A DNA stretch of 13,347 nt from an uncultured Bacteroides sp. (GCA_900766005.1 CAAFTU010000039.1:1-13347), one strand, 5' to 3'. Positions 1 to 6,841 are shown, numbered from the stretch's first letter. Notes: generated from the sequence alone by a model not told the origin. Numbers and translations: made by a program.

Positions 1-91
1 GGATTTACCTTTCTTTATGTTCAGAGCGTCCATAATCTTTGGATAACATGATTATATTGCCACGGACTTATGCAACTGTGCCAAATTAAGG
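1..91 (+). promoter_or_regulatory. Probable CRISPR leader (3' end only)
   Basis: This is the repeat-free stretch immediately before the first repeat. The array is read on the plus strand (its repeats end in ATTGAAAC, the usual 8-nt crRNA 5' handle) and the decayed repeats lie at the other end, so this side should be the leader. No repeat occurs here, so repeat 1 is the true first repeat. A weak Bacteroides-type promoter candidate is TTTC at 10-13, a 20-nt gap, then AATCTTTG at 34-41, with mismatches to both consensus boxes. Most of the leader, and any cas genes, would lie left of the window. Confidence 0.5.
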
Positions 92-2382
92 CTTTTAATC
101 GTACCATAAGGAATTGAAACGAGTAAGATATGGATTATAGCGGAAGAATTTTTCCTCTTTTAATCGTACCATAAGGAATTGAAACCTGACTAATTTTACG
201 TTTACGACACAATGTACAACTTTTAATCGTACCATAAGGAATTGAAACATGATGTAAAGACATGAAAAAAGAACTTTTTAGAACTTTTAATCGTACCATA
301 AGGAATTGAAACATAGGATTCCACAAATAATATTTTTATGTGTTTATACTTTTAATCGTACCATAAGGAATTGAAACGTTCTTGAGCCAGCGCAATTTCC
401 TGTTCGGCTATCTTTTAATCGTACCATAAGGAATTGAAACAATGTTAGCAGTGTCGGAAAAAAGAAAAAAAAATTTCTTTTAATCGTACCATAAGGAATT
501 GAAACCTGGCTAATTCTACGTTTACGACACAATGTACAATGCTTTTAATCGTACCATAAGGAATTGAAACGGAAAGGCTTTTGAAGAAGCGATTTTGCAG
601 TTAACTTTTAATCGTACCATAAGGAATTGAAACTACGCTAAATTGGGATTTAAACCGGCAGCCTCTAAACTTTTAATCGTACCATAAGGAATTGAAACAG
701 TAAAAATTTCACCATCAGAGTGTACTTTAATACGTCTTTTAATCGTACCATAAGGAATTGAAACTAAATATGATCTGTAATGGCATTATCACCTACTTTT
801 GCTTTTAATCGTACCATAAGGAATTGAAACAAGCGAGAAGGGATCTTAATAGAGGTAGAATCTGAACTTTTAATCGTACCATAAGGAATTGAAACAAGTG
901 TTAAAAATGATAGTATCAACTTCAAATTACTTTTAATCGTACCATAAGGAATTGAAACAAAGACTGATAGGCGAGGTTTGGATTCAAACCCGCTTCTTTT
1001 AATCGTACCATAAGGAATTGAAACTAGATATATCCAAACGCTATTAGCCGTGGAAAACGTCTTTTAATCGTACCATAAGGAATTGAAACCTTCTGAATAA
1101 GTTCATCTGCCTTTCCATTGATTACTTTTAATCGTACCATAAGGAATTGAAACATGATGTAAAAAAATGAAAAAAGAACTTTTTAGAACTTTTAATCGTA
1201 CCATAAGGAATTGAAACAATAAAAAAAATAATTATAATGCGCCTGTCTGCAAACTTTTAATCGTACCATAAGGAATTGAAACTACTTAAGAAGCACAAGT
1301 AAGCCCGTTTCGGTAACTCTTTTAATCGTACCATAAGGAATTGAAACTCATAATAATCAATATTATAAGTATAGGGTTCACTCTTTTAATCGTACCATAA
1401 GGAATTGAAACATTGGTCCTCCCGCAACTCGTGCAATTTTGCGATACTTTTAATCGTACCATAAGGAATTGAAACACAGTAGGACCATTGTTTGGAAGCT
1501 TCAAATTACACTTTTAATCGTACCATAAGGAATTGAAACAACGCACACAACAAAGTTGTTTTTTATTTGCGCTACTCCTTTTAATCGTACCATAAGGAAT
1601 TGAAACATTCTGAACTTGTTTCCATCCAAATCAAGATAACACTCTTTTAATCGTACCATAAGGAATTGAAACATCGTATACACAGAAAGAAAGGACGGAG
1701 TAAGACCCTTTTAATCGTACCATAAGGAATTGAAACTCCAGCGGCTACTCGGTCACACATCTGTCAAGACGCTTTTAATCGTACCATAAGGAATTGAAAC
1801 GTACCAGCTATATGCGTGTCGTAGCTGTCAACCAGCTTTTAATCGTACCATAAGGAATTGAAACTGCGTATTATTAACTGATAAATAGCAATGTTATGCT
1901 TTTAATCGTACCATAAGGAATTGAAACGTGATTGGGGACACAGTATCAGCAACTCCTTCGAGACTTTTAATCGTACCATAAGGAATTGAAACATTGCAAT
2001 AGTGGAGTTTATAAACAGTTGAATCAGCACTTTTAATCGTACCATAAGGAATTGAAACCACGTTGTCGGCATACAGGCCGTTTCCCTTCGGTTGCTTTTA
2101 ATCGTACCATAAGGAATTGAAACGGATCTGCAGGTACCGGAAAATTTTGTGATTGATATCTTTTAATCGTACCATAAGGAATTGAAACGGCTTTGGCGTA
2201 GCTGGGTGACAGCATAGCGCCTACTTTTAATCGTACCATAAGGATTTGAAACGATGCAGAGGGTTCAGAATGGTTCTATTATCCCGCTTTTAATCGTACC
2301 ATAAGGAATTGAAACAAAGGAGGATTTCATATCTATAGGGAATGTATTGAAAACCTTTAATCGTACCATAAGGAATTGAAAC
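92..2382 (+). CRISPR. CRISPR array, 36 repeats and 35 spacers
   Basis: By hand count there are 36 direct repeats of 29 nt that begin CTTTTAATCG, continue TACCATAAGG and end AATTGAAAC. They are separated by 35 spacers of 34-38 nt. All repeats are identical except repeat 34 (2224-2252, A to T at 2245) and the last repeat (2354-2382, second base T to C). The ATTGAAAC 3' end is typical of Cas6-processed arrays of type I-B and type III systems, so transcription is inferred to be left to right with the newest spacers near position 121. Spacers 2 and 7, and spacers 3 and 17, are near-duplicates. No cas gene lies in the window, so the subtype cannot be assigned and the array may be orphan or served by genes to the left. 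Short open frames seen across it on the minus strand are repeat translations, not genes. Confidence 0.98.
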
Positions 2383-2415
2383 AATGGTATCAAATGATTA
2401 AAACTTTACATTAGT

Positions 2416-2434
2416 GTCCCGTTAAAATCGGGAC
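2416..2434. repeat. Short inverted repeat beside the IS relic
   Basis: GTCCCG (2416-2421) and CGGGAC (2429-2434) form a perfect 6-bp stem around a 7-nt AT loop. It sits 34 nt after the last CRISPR repeat and 10 nt beyond the stop codon of the decayed transposase. It may be the transposon end or a weak terminator. No T-tract follows on either strand. Its loop and right arm also partly resemble the 5' part of a CRISPR repeat (7 of 10 bases at 2421-2430). Confidence 0.4.
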
Positions 2435-2444
2435 AAATTAAATA

Positions 2445-3060
2445 TTAATCAAACAACCCCGGGAAAAGGGGATTTAATTGCTCTTTGACATCATTGAAAT
2501 TAGTCTTATTGAACAACTCTTGTAAAGGTGTTTTATCCGTTAATGATATGCTCAAAATCTGTAGGACCTCATAGGTTGAACGGCTTAAGTGCGGATATAT
2601 GTTTGGCATTTGTTAGGAAGGTAAATTCACGATCATCTTCTTCATCACAGGATCTGATAATCCTGAATGATTCCGGATACTTCTTTTCAGAGGTATATCC
2701 TGACAATTTCACTTCAGCATCAGATAATATATTCTTTGGCAGTCTGCGTTTCTATTTACAGAACTTAAATTTAAGATTCGACTTAGCTCTTACAACAAAG
2801 AAGGAGCCAGTAATATGAATCCTATATAGTTCCTTAAACGAATCATACGCTCTATCAAAATATAGTATGCATTTGGTTCATAATAAATTGTAGACATTGC
2901 TGTTGAGTCATGTCTTGAAGCTGTAGTTACTGTAAAAAAAAGCCGGAACCTGAGCCTCACCTCAATGTCATAAAGGACCACGTAGACTCTCACAATTGCT
3001 TAGCTGTCCGAACATCATAGCAAGAAGACACATTAATAAACCATTAATAGTGTCTAAATG
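2445..3060 (-). pseudogene. Decayed IS4-type transposase
   Basis: Conceptual translation of the minus strand gives ordered pieces of a Bacteroides IS4-type (DDE) transposase. Reading 5' to 3' these are an N-terminal piece with MMFGQLSNCESLR, a jump to FFTVTTASRHDSTAM and YEPNAYYIF, then DRAYDSFKELYRIH, FFVVRAKSNLKFK, SDAEVKLSGYTSEKKYPESF and EFTFLTNAKHISALK, and finally LSRSTYEVLQILSISLTDK ending in PLFPGLFD-stop. Lesions include a deletion after ESLR, a one-base loss in the YYIFDRAY stretch, an in-frame TAG shortly after LKFK, and a deletion removing the region that normally holds the catalytic glutamate motif (Y-(2)-R-(3)-E-(6)-K). The element cannot make transposase. It lies directly downstream of the CRISPR array. 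The family call rests on remembered conserved motifs, and the 5' boundary is approximate. Confidence 0.8.
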
Positions 3061-3132
3061 ATGACGAAAATTCGCAAAAAGTATTCGGACGAGGATAAAC
3101 ATAACTTTAAGAGTTGTTTTTATTTGGTATAA
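3058..3132 (+). pseudogene. Possible IS3-type OrfA N-terminal scrap
   Basis: A 24-codon frame starts with MMTKIRKKYSDEDKHNF and stops at TAA 3130-3132. A basic start followed by KYSDE-K is reminiscent of the first helix of IS3-family OrfA proteins (typically RRKYSxEFK), but the helix-turn-helix that should follow is absent. It abuts the 5' end of the IS4-type relic on the opposite strand. It may be an insertion scar or chance, and the evidence is only the short motif. Confidence 0.2.
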
Positions 3133-3158
3133 CTATATTACAGGTATATAATTATTGA

Positions 3159-3362
3159 ATAAAAGCAACTATTATTGAGGTAGCTCTTTCATTTCACGCT
3201 GCAGCAGTGCTCTTTGAATTGGATACAGAGCACCCCTGTGGCAGCAACAAGACAAATGTTCGTGAACTTTTTCCTGATGTTCGGAAGTTGGAGAAATCCA
3301 ACACGAATCCAATTTTTTCTTCCCAAACAGGAACAATTCAGGAGTGGGAAACTCAAATGTAA
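3159..3362 (+). pseudogene. Start-less open frame, possible gene remnant
   Basis: A 67-codon frame opens after TGA 3156-3158 and ends at TAA 3360-3362. It has no ATG. The translation reads like a protein (IIEVALSFHAAAVLFELD, then NVRELFPDVRKLEKSN and GTIQEWETQM) with a balanced residue mix. I do not recognise a family. Overlapping open frames exist on the plus strand (3214-3471) and minus strand (3172-3369), but their compositions look less natural. The lack of a start and the neighbouring transposon debris suggest the 3' remnant of a gene whose 5' part was lost, although chance is possible. Confidence 0.25.
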
Positions 3363-3438
3363 ATGCCATAAAACAGTCAACTATTTTAGGCTAAAACCAT
3401 TACAATCGGACATTTCATCATTAAACTTTAATATGCTT

Positions 3439-3573
3439 TTAAAGCGTCCATTTTCCAAAACAACTTATTAATTCTTGCTCAGAAGCACAGCCGCTTTCTT
3501 CAGACAAACGCAACTCCTCCTCAAACTCTTCATCCGTAAACACACACGGCATATCATTTTCCAAGACTTCCAT
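3439..3573 (-). CDS. Small acidic hypothetical protein, 44 aa
   Basis: The start ATG (3573-3571) is preceded by GGAGG at 3583-3579 with a 5-nt gap, a clear Shine-Dalgarno. An in-frame ATG at 3585 would add four residues but contains that same GGAGG, so I prefer 3573. The product has MPCVFTDEEFEEELRLSEES in its first half, is strongly acidic, and ends CFGKWTL. I do not recognise a named family. The TDEEF-EEL-SEESG pattern is loosely like short Bacteroidales antitoxin or accessory proteins, but that is a guess. It lies 69 nt downstream of the RloB-family stop on the same strand and could be the last cistron of that operon. The frame stays open upstream of 3585 to a TAA without another ATG, so a longer ancestral version is possible. 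Confidence 0.5.
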   Translation of the reverse strand: MEVLENDMPCVFTDEEFEEELRLSEESGCASEQELISCFGKWTL

Positions 3574-3642
3574 AATTACCTCCATACATCCGGGAATATA
3601 GTCCCCATTTATAACTGAATATTTACAGATTTCTTATTTCTT

Positions 3643-4218
3643 CTAATTCTGACTTACTTTTTTAATCGCCTTATAAATCTCGCTATAAGAATCTCTACCT
3701 TTATATTTTTCGGCTAGTTCACATGCCTTGTCCATTTTGGAGTCTGCAAGCATTTCTTTAACCCATTTATCCTTTTCAAGGTATTTCCGAGTTTTATCAT
3801 ATGTTGGCAGATATTGTTTTAATGCTCTTTCTGTTGCCGCTGAATCTCGGAAATGTCGACACGTATCTTCAAAATGCAATAAGAACCAATATTCTATTGA
3901 CTGTAGGCTATCACAAAGAATCACATTGGGATTATTTTCATATTTCTTTTTGAGCGACACCATTTTTTTATTTTCTGCATCAGAACGCCTACTTACATCA
4001 GCATCAAAAACACATATCACAAAGACATCTTCATCTAGAAGTTCCTTTATCTTCTTTTCTATCTTCTCAATACTATTGTTTTCAAATAAACGAGGAGAAA
4101 TAGAATACCTATAACCAAGTATTTTTTTCAAATGACTGAAATAAAATAATTCAGTCAAACCCTCACCAACGATATGAATCACCTGTCTGGTCGCTGAATT
4201 TTTTCTTGCTTTTCTCAT
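3643..4218 (-). CDS. RloB-family Toprim-like protein (AbiLii-like)
   Basis: This 191-aa cytoplasmic protein is the second gene of a two-gene operon with the ATPase upstream. RloB-family proteins have a Toprim-like nuclease fold. Visible motifs are IHIVGEGLTE (residues 14-23, conserved acidic Glu19 and Glu23), a strand then CVFDAD (69-74, Asp72 and Asp74, the DxD of Toprim folds), and the family signature SIEYWFLLHFE (107-117). The C-terminal half is charged and helical. Length is usual for the family. In known pairs such as lactococcal AbiL (AbiLi ATPase plus AbiLii RloB-like) and the analogous PARIS system, the Toprim partner is held or triggered by the ATPase and kills or arrests the infected cell. 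That role here is inferred from motifs and gene order. The start ATG lies 12 nt after the ATPase stop, which implies co-transcription and probably translational coupling. Confidence 0.85.
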   Translation of the reverse strand: MRKARKNSATRQVIHIVGEGLTELFYFSHLKKILGYRYSISPRLFENNSIEKIEKKIKELLDEDVFVICVFDADVSRRSDAENKKMVSLKKKYENNPNVILCDSLQSIEYWFLLHFEDTCRHFRDSAATERALKQYLPTYDKTRKYLEKDKWVKEMLADSKMDKACELAEKYKGRDSYSEIYKAIKKVSQN

Positions 4219-4230
4219 AAAAGTACATGA

Positions 4231-5439
4231 TTATAGATTAGGAACTGCACCGAATTTACCGAACTTATATGCTTTTTGGAGAGAACTGATCCTATTCAAT
4301 CCCTTGAAATCTGTTAGAGGATACAGCACACTTGATCCGTCCGGATTCTTTTCAGTGAACCAGATATTATCTTTTCTAAGCAAATCTTCTTCTCCTAATA
4401 GTCCATCATAATGTGTAGTGAGCAACAACTGAGCCTGCTCTGATTCTTTCAGAAAACGTTCAATGATGTATTCAATTAATTTCGGATGAAGAGAGGATTC
4501 AATCTCATCAACTGCCAGAAAAGCATCTCTTTCAAGAATCTTTTGCACTTGAGCAGCCAGTCCAAATGTACGGACAGTACCATCCGATTCAAACAGTTCC
4601 GGGAATTCATAATAATCATTGCTACCATCATCAGATGAAACTTTATGCTGATACATAGTATAATTTATTGCCCCCTTATGTGTTTCCTGCTCTTTGGAAG
4701 TAATATTTGAAATATTAAAATCTGCTTCCTGTAGATATCTCAAGATATAATCTTTTGCAGACTCATTCTTAATTGATTCTTCGGCATAACGACTTAAAGA
4801 TGATGCAGGCACAATCGCCGGCATAACCTGATTAGTCAGATATTGAAGAACCGCCTCTAACTCTACAATATGAGTATTCACTTGCATATAAGCAGCAAAA
4901 ACAGACATATTATGCAAACACTTCAATGTAATTTCCTCCTTGACAGATTGCGACATCTTCGTTTTCTGTCCAAATTTAATAACAGAGACATTATTCTCAG
5001 TATTTCTTTCAAATACAGTAGCCGGTTGTTGACTTGGATAAAAAATAAGACTTTCCTTTGCTACATGCCATCTGTCTAAAGCCACAGAATAGACATAACG
5101 AACTGCTTTTTCCTTATTCTTTAAATAGAACGAAATCGAGAATTCAGACAACTGCCTCAAACTTGTTTTATTCAGGAGAAACGGGACTATTTGAATTTGT
5201 TCTGCCTTATTAAGTGGAGTATAAGTAATAAATGACTTGATAAAATCACAAATTTTAATAAGATTACTCTTACCCGAAGCGTTTGCTCCATAAATGATAG
5301 CCACTTTCAATAGTCTCACATCACCCCCCAATTCGACAACATGATATGACTCCATATCCTTACTTCTATCGGCCTCAAAACTTAATACAGTCTCGTCTCT
5401 AAATGAGAACATATTTTTAAATCGAATTTCTGCTATCAT
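4231..5439 (-). CDS. AAA15-type ABC-like ATPase (AbiLi/RloA-like)
   Basis: This is a 402-aa ATPase of the RecF/SMC-like AAA15/AAA21 group. With the ATG at 5439, the N-terminus has IRFKNMFSFRDETVLSFEA, typical of OLD/RloA-type proteins. Walker A is GANASGKSN (about 51-59, Lys57), an ABC-like signature sits at SDGTVRT (about 285-291), Walker B is FLAVDEIES (about 307-315, Asp311 and catalytic Glu312), the D-loop is SSLHP, and the switch histidine is in TTHYD (His343). The C-terminus YKFGKFGAVPNL matches the end of AbiL/RloA-type ATPases. All ATPase residues are present, so it looks functional. A GTG at 5457 could extend it by six codons, but that codon overlaps the -7 promoter box, so ATG 5439 is preferred. 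It probably senses infection and controls the RloB-like partner encoded 12 nt downstream. AbiL-like is the best match; PARIS or another RloA-type system is the alternative. Confidence 0.88.
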   Translation of the reverse strand: MIAEIRFKNMFSFRDETVLSFEADRSKDMESYHVVELGGDVRLLKVAIIYGANASGKSNLIKICDFIKSFITYTPLNKAEQIQIVPFLLNKTSLRQLSEFSISFYLKNKEKAVRYVYSVALDRWHVAKESLIFYPSQQPATVFERNTENNVSVIKFGQKTKMSQSVKEEITLKCLHNMSVFAAYMQVNTHIVELEAVLQYLTNQVMPAIVPASSLSRYAEESIKNESAKDYILRYLQEADFNISNITSKEQETHKGAINYTMYQHKVSSDDGSNDYYEFPELFESDGTVRTFGLAAQVQKILERDAFLAVDEIESSLHPKLIEYIIERFLKESEQAQLLLTTHYDGLLGEEDLLRKDNIWFTEKNPDGSSVLYPLTDFKGLNRISSLQKAYKFGKFGAVPNL

Positions 5440-5456
5440 ACATATCTGTTTTCCCA

Positions 5457-5488
5457 CAAATATATAACTTAATATTCAAATTTACAAA
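5457..5488 (-). promoter_or_regulatory. Bacteroides-type promoter of the ATPase-RloB operon
   Basis: On the minus strand TTTG (5488-5485), a 20-nt spacer, then TATATTTG (5464-5457) gives a perfect match to the Bacteroides -33/-7 consensus TTTG-N19-21-TAnnTTTG. Transcription should begin a few bases downstream, near 5450, which leaves only about 10-12 nt of leader before ATG 5439 and excludes the GTG at 5457 as a start. Confidence 0.75.
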
Positions 5489-5665
5489 TTAGATTTAATG
5501 AATTGCACTTTTTATGCAGATATCGAAAACTAACACAAAGTTGATAAATCTTGGAAATATAAATGAACTTCTTGTGCTTGTTGTATAAATTCTTTTTTTA
5601 TGCTTATTTTGTTTGAAATACAAAATATGGAACAGTCATATACTCTTAGTAACAACTCACTATGA

Positions 5666-5800
5666 TTAGAGAAGATTTTTAGCAAAAAATTTACCTTTTG
5701 GCTTAAATGCTATGTTTAACTCGGCATTAGAAGGAATATTGAAGTCTAAGTATGCATTAGTGAAATGATACGAATCCAGATTAAAAGTTGCTTTTTCCAT
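5666..5800 (-). pseudogene. Truncated SecB-like reading frame, 44 aa
   Basis: The minus-strand frame from ATG 5800 to TAA 5666 encodes MEKATFNLDSYHFTNAYLDF followed by NIPSNAELNIAFKPKGKFFAKNLL. This resembles the first two strands of Bacteroidales SecB-like chaperone proteins (usually about 130-150 aa: a K-S-Y-F start, then 'L-x-F-x-P-x-G-x-F'). The frame stops right after the G-KFFAK strand, so about two thirds of the fold is missing. It starts 11 nt after the stop of the 87-aa gene and would be its second cistron. The 207 bp between this stop and the ATPase operon contain no convincing continuation in any frame. The family call is from memory of the N-terminal pattern. An intact short protein cannot be excluded. 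Confidence 0.5.
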
Positions 5801-5811
5801 TATGATGTATT

Positions 5812-6075
5812 TTATGCTGCAAAATAATACATTGCGTCAACTGCAATATTGTTATCCATAGAATTAACTTTTACGTCATATTTATGTGTCTCTATATCAG
5901 TTCTTATATTGGAGAATGAAACTTCAATGTCGAAATGTTTTTTTACGAAGTCTGCATATTCTATGACATCGGGTCCTATTTCATTGAGATATTCTATCTC
6001 CTTCCAATCATTATCAAGCACATCCTTCGGAGTGTTTTCAAAATACTTCTTTAGACTATCAAGAAGATTACCCAT
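5812..6075 (-). CDS. Conserved hypothetical protein, 87 aa
   Basis: This small acidic soluble protein begins MGNLLDSLKKYFENTPKDVL and continues DNDWKEIEYLNEIGPDVIEYADFVKK, followed by a more variable, probably beta-rich tail ending AMYYFAA. No membrane segment or signal peptide is visible. I recognise the style of small Bacteroides proteins with the 'DWKEIE-LNEIGPDV' core but know no function. It is followed 11 nt later by the truncated SecB-like frame, suggesting a two-gene unit that has lost its second member. The pair points toward the array on the same strand as the AbiL-like operon, with 372 nt between its stop and the ATPase start, so the two units are probably transcribed separately. 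Confidence 0.7.
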   Translation of the reverse strand: MGNLLDSLKKYFENTPKDVLDNDWKEIEYLNEIGPDVIEYADFVKKHFDIEVSFSNIRTDIETHKYDVKVNSMDNNIAVDAMYYFAA

Positions 6076-6252
6076 GACTATAGTAATATTAAAGTTTATA
6101 ATATATTCTTATTGTATAAACGAAGTTACTAAAAGATAAAGACTTTGGTCTACATCGTGTCTTTCTTATATGAATATTTAACATTATCGCACCATGTGCT
6201 GATGCACCATTCATCGCAGACTTCCTTTTATTTCAATGTCTACTGCACGACA

Positions 6253-6271
6253 TACCATAAGGAATTGAAAC
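6253..6271 (+). repeat. Orphan CRISPR repeat fragment (19 nt)
   Basis: TACCATAAGGAATTGAAAC matches positions 11-29 of the CRISPR repeat 19 of 19, in the array's orientation, 3.87 kb beyond the last array repeat. The ten bases before it match the repeat at only about 3 of 10, so the 5' third is lost. No second repeat lies within 40 nt on either side. It is most simply a relic of a once longer array, separated by inserted or rearranged DNA. Confidence 0.9.
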
Positions 6272-6283
6272 TCACAAAGCAGC

Positions 6284-6332
6284 GCTTTACAGACCGTAAA
6301 GCATAGGTTTAGGAGGGCTAAACCTATGCTTT
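6284..6332. terminator. Strong bidirectional hairpin with an overlapping alternative
   Basis: The arm at 6298-6312 (AAAGCATAGGTTTAG) pairs perfectly over 15 bp with 6318-6332 around a GAGGG loop and is followed by TTT on each strand. This should end the DUF4248 transcript arriving from the right and any transcript arriving from the left. A second hairpin, GCTTTAC (6284-6290) with GTAAAGC (6296-6302), shares five bases with the first stem, so only one of the two can form at a time. Confidence 0.75.
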
Positions 6333-6413
6333 TCAGTCGCTATCTCGCTGTACTTTGCCTGCTATCTCACCATAGGAAGTCTTCTCCATGTACTGTACTT
6401 TTTCTGCTATCAA

Positions 6414-6644
6414 TTACGGCTCCCCTAACGCATTCACAATGACCTGCACCACCAGCGGCGAATACACCCGGCACTTGTCCCGGTAGCCCGATGCATACAT
6501 CTGCTGCAGCAAGCCGGGATAACGGCGAATCCAGACATCCAGCCTTCTGAAAGCCGACTGCCGGGTCAGTTCGGGAGAATACAATTGAGCCAGTTCCGTG
6601 CGTCCGTACGTACGAATAACAAATTCTTTCATGACATCTTTCAT
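6414..6644 (-). CDS. DUF4248 domain-containing protein
   Basis: This 76-aa protein matches the Bacteroidales DUF4248 pattern: FVIRTYGRTELAQLYSPELT at the N-terminus, a helical middle with RLDVWIRRYPGLLQQM, then YSPLVVQVIVNALGEP, where the terminal 'I-LGEP' is characteristic. Two starts are possible, ATG 6644 or ATG 6632 (MKEFVIRTYG). The second is closer to the usual family start. Its function is unknown, but the basic helical layout suggests a small DNA-binding or regulatory protein. Divergent from an HU-like gene, it forms the left arm of a cassette (DUF4248, HU-like, smalltalk, amidase) that recurs in Bacteroides chromosomes, often beside polysaccharide loci. The strong hairpin at 6298-6332 lies downstream of its stop. 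Confidence 0.85.
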   Translation of the reverse strand: MKDVMKEFVIRTYGRTELAQLYSPELTRQSAFRRLDVWIRRYPGLLQQMYASGYRDKCRVYSPLVVQVIVNALGEP

Positions 6645-6671
6645 GGCCTACACACGTTTAAAACTACACCT

Positions 6672-6703
6672 CAAAATTACAAAAAAACGGACAGTAAATC
6701 AAC
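6672..6703 (-). promoter_or_regulatory. Probable DUF4248 promoter
   Basis: On the minus strand TAATTTTG (6679-6672) fits the TAnnTTTG -7 box. Twenty bases upstream GTTG (6703-6700) matches TTTG at three of four bases. The -7 box lies 28 nt before ATG 6644. Confidence 0.5.
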
Positions 6704-6710
6704 ATTCAAG

Positions 6711-6825
6711 CCCCATTATTTCAGCACTTTTCCCCATTATTATTTCAGCACTTCCCCCCATTATTTCAGCACCTCCCCCCTTATTTTCACCCCCTTTTCG
6801 CCATTCGTATTTCAGCACTTTTTCC
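6711..6825 (+). repeat. Degenerate C-tract/ATTATTTCAGCAC repeats
   Basis: There are about five imperfect copies of a roughly 21-bp unit, C(4-6) then ATTATTTCAGCAC(T/C)T, beginning near 6711, 6732, 6754, 6775 (degenerate) and 6799. All are on the same strand, with no credible gene in this stretch. They lie between the divergent DUF4248 and HU-like genes, just upstream of the DUF4248 promoter. Confidence 0.75.
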
Positions 6826-6841
6826 AGCAAAACCACCCCAT

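Noticed and set aside
1..91. Possible cas gene end upstream of the array
   Set aside because: No frame in the first 91 nt gives a recognisable Cas C-terminus, and the stretch is too short to judge.
634..995. Spacers 9 and 14 contain GGTTTAAATCC- and GGTTTGAATCC-like strings on the reverse strand, similar to a tRNA T-loop
   Set aside because: Flanking stems do not pair as a T-arm. In spacer 14 the match is part of a small palindrome. This is too short to claim tRNA or attachment-site targeting.
135..2239. Several 60-68 aa minus-strand open frames across the array (repeated FQFLMVRLK or VSIPYGTIK)
   Set aside because: They are translations of the CRISPR repeat in different frames and have no gene-like start context.
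2528..2818. Plus-strand 96-aa open frame
   Set aside because: It is the antisense of the decayed IS4-type transposase, whose minus-strand translation gives recognisable motifs.
5458..5665. Minus-strand open stretch that could continue the SecB-like frame after a frameshift
   Set aside because: The continuation (KIFSNHSELLLRVYDCSIFC and beyond) does not follow the SecB-like pattern and lies in AT-rich DNA where open frames are cheap.
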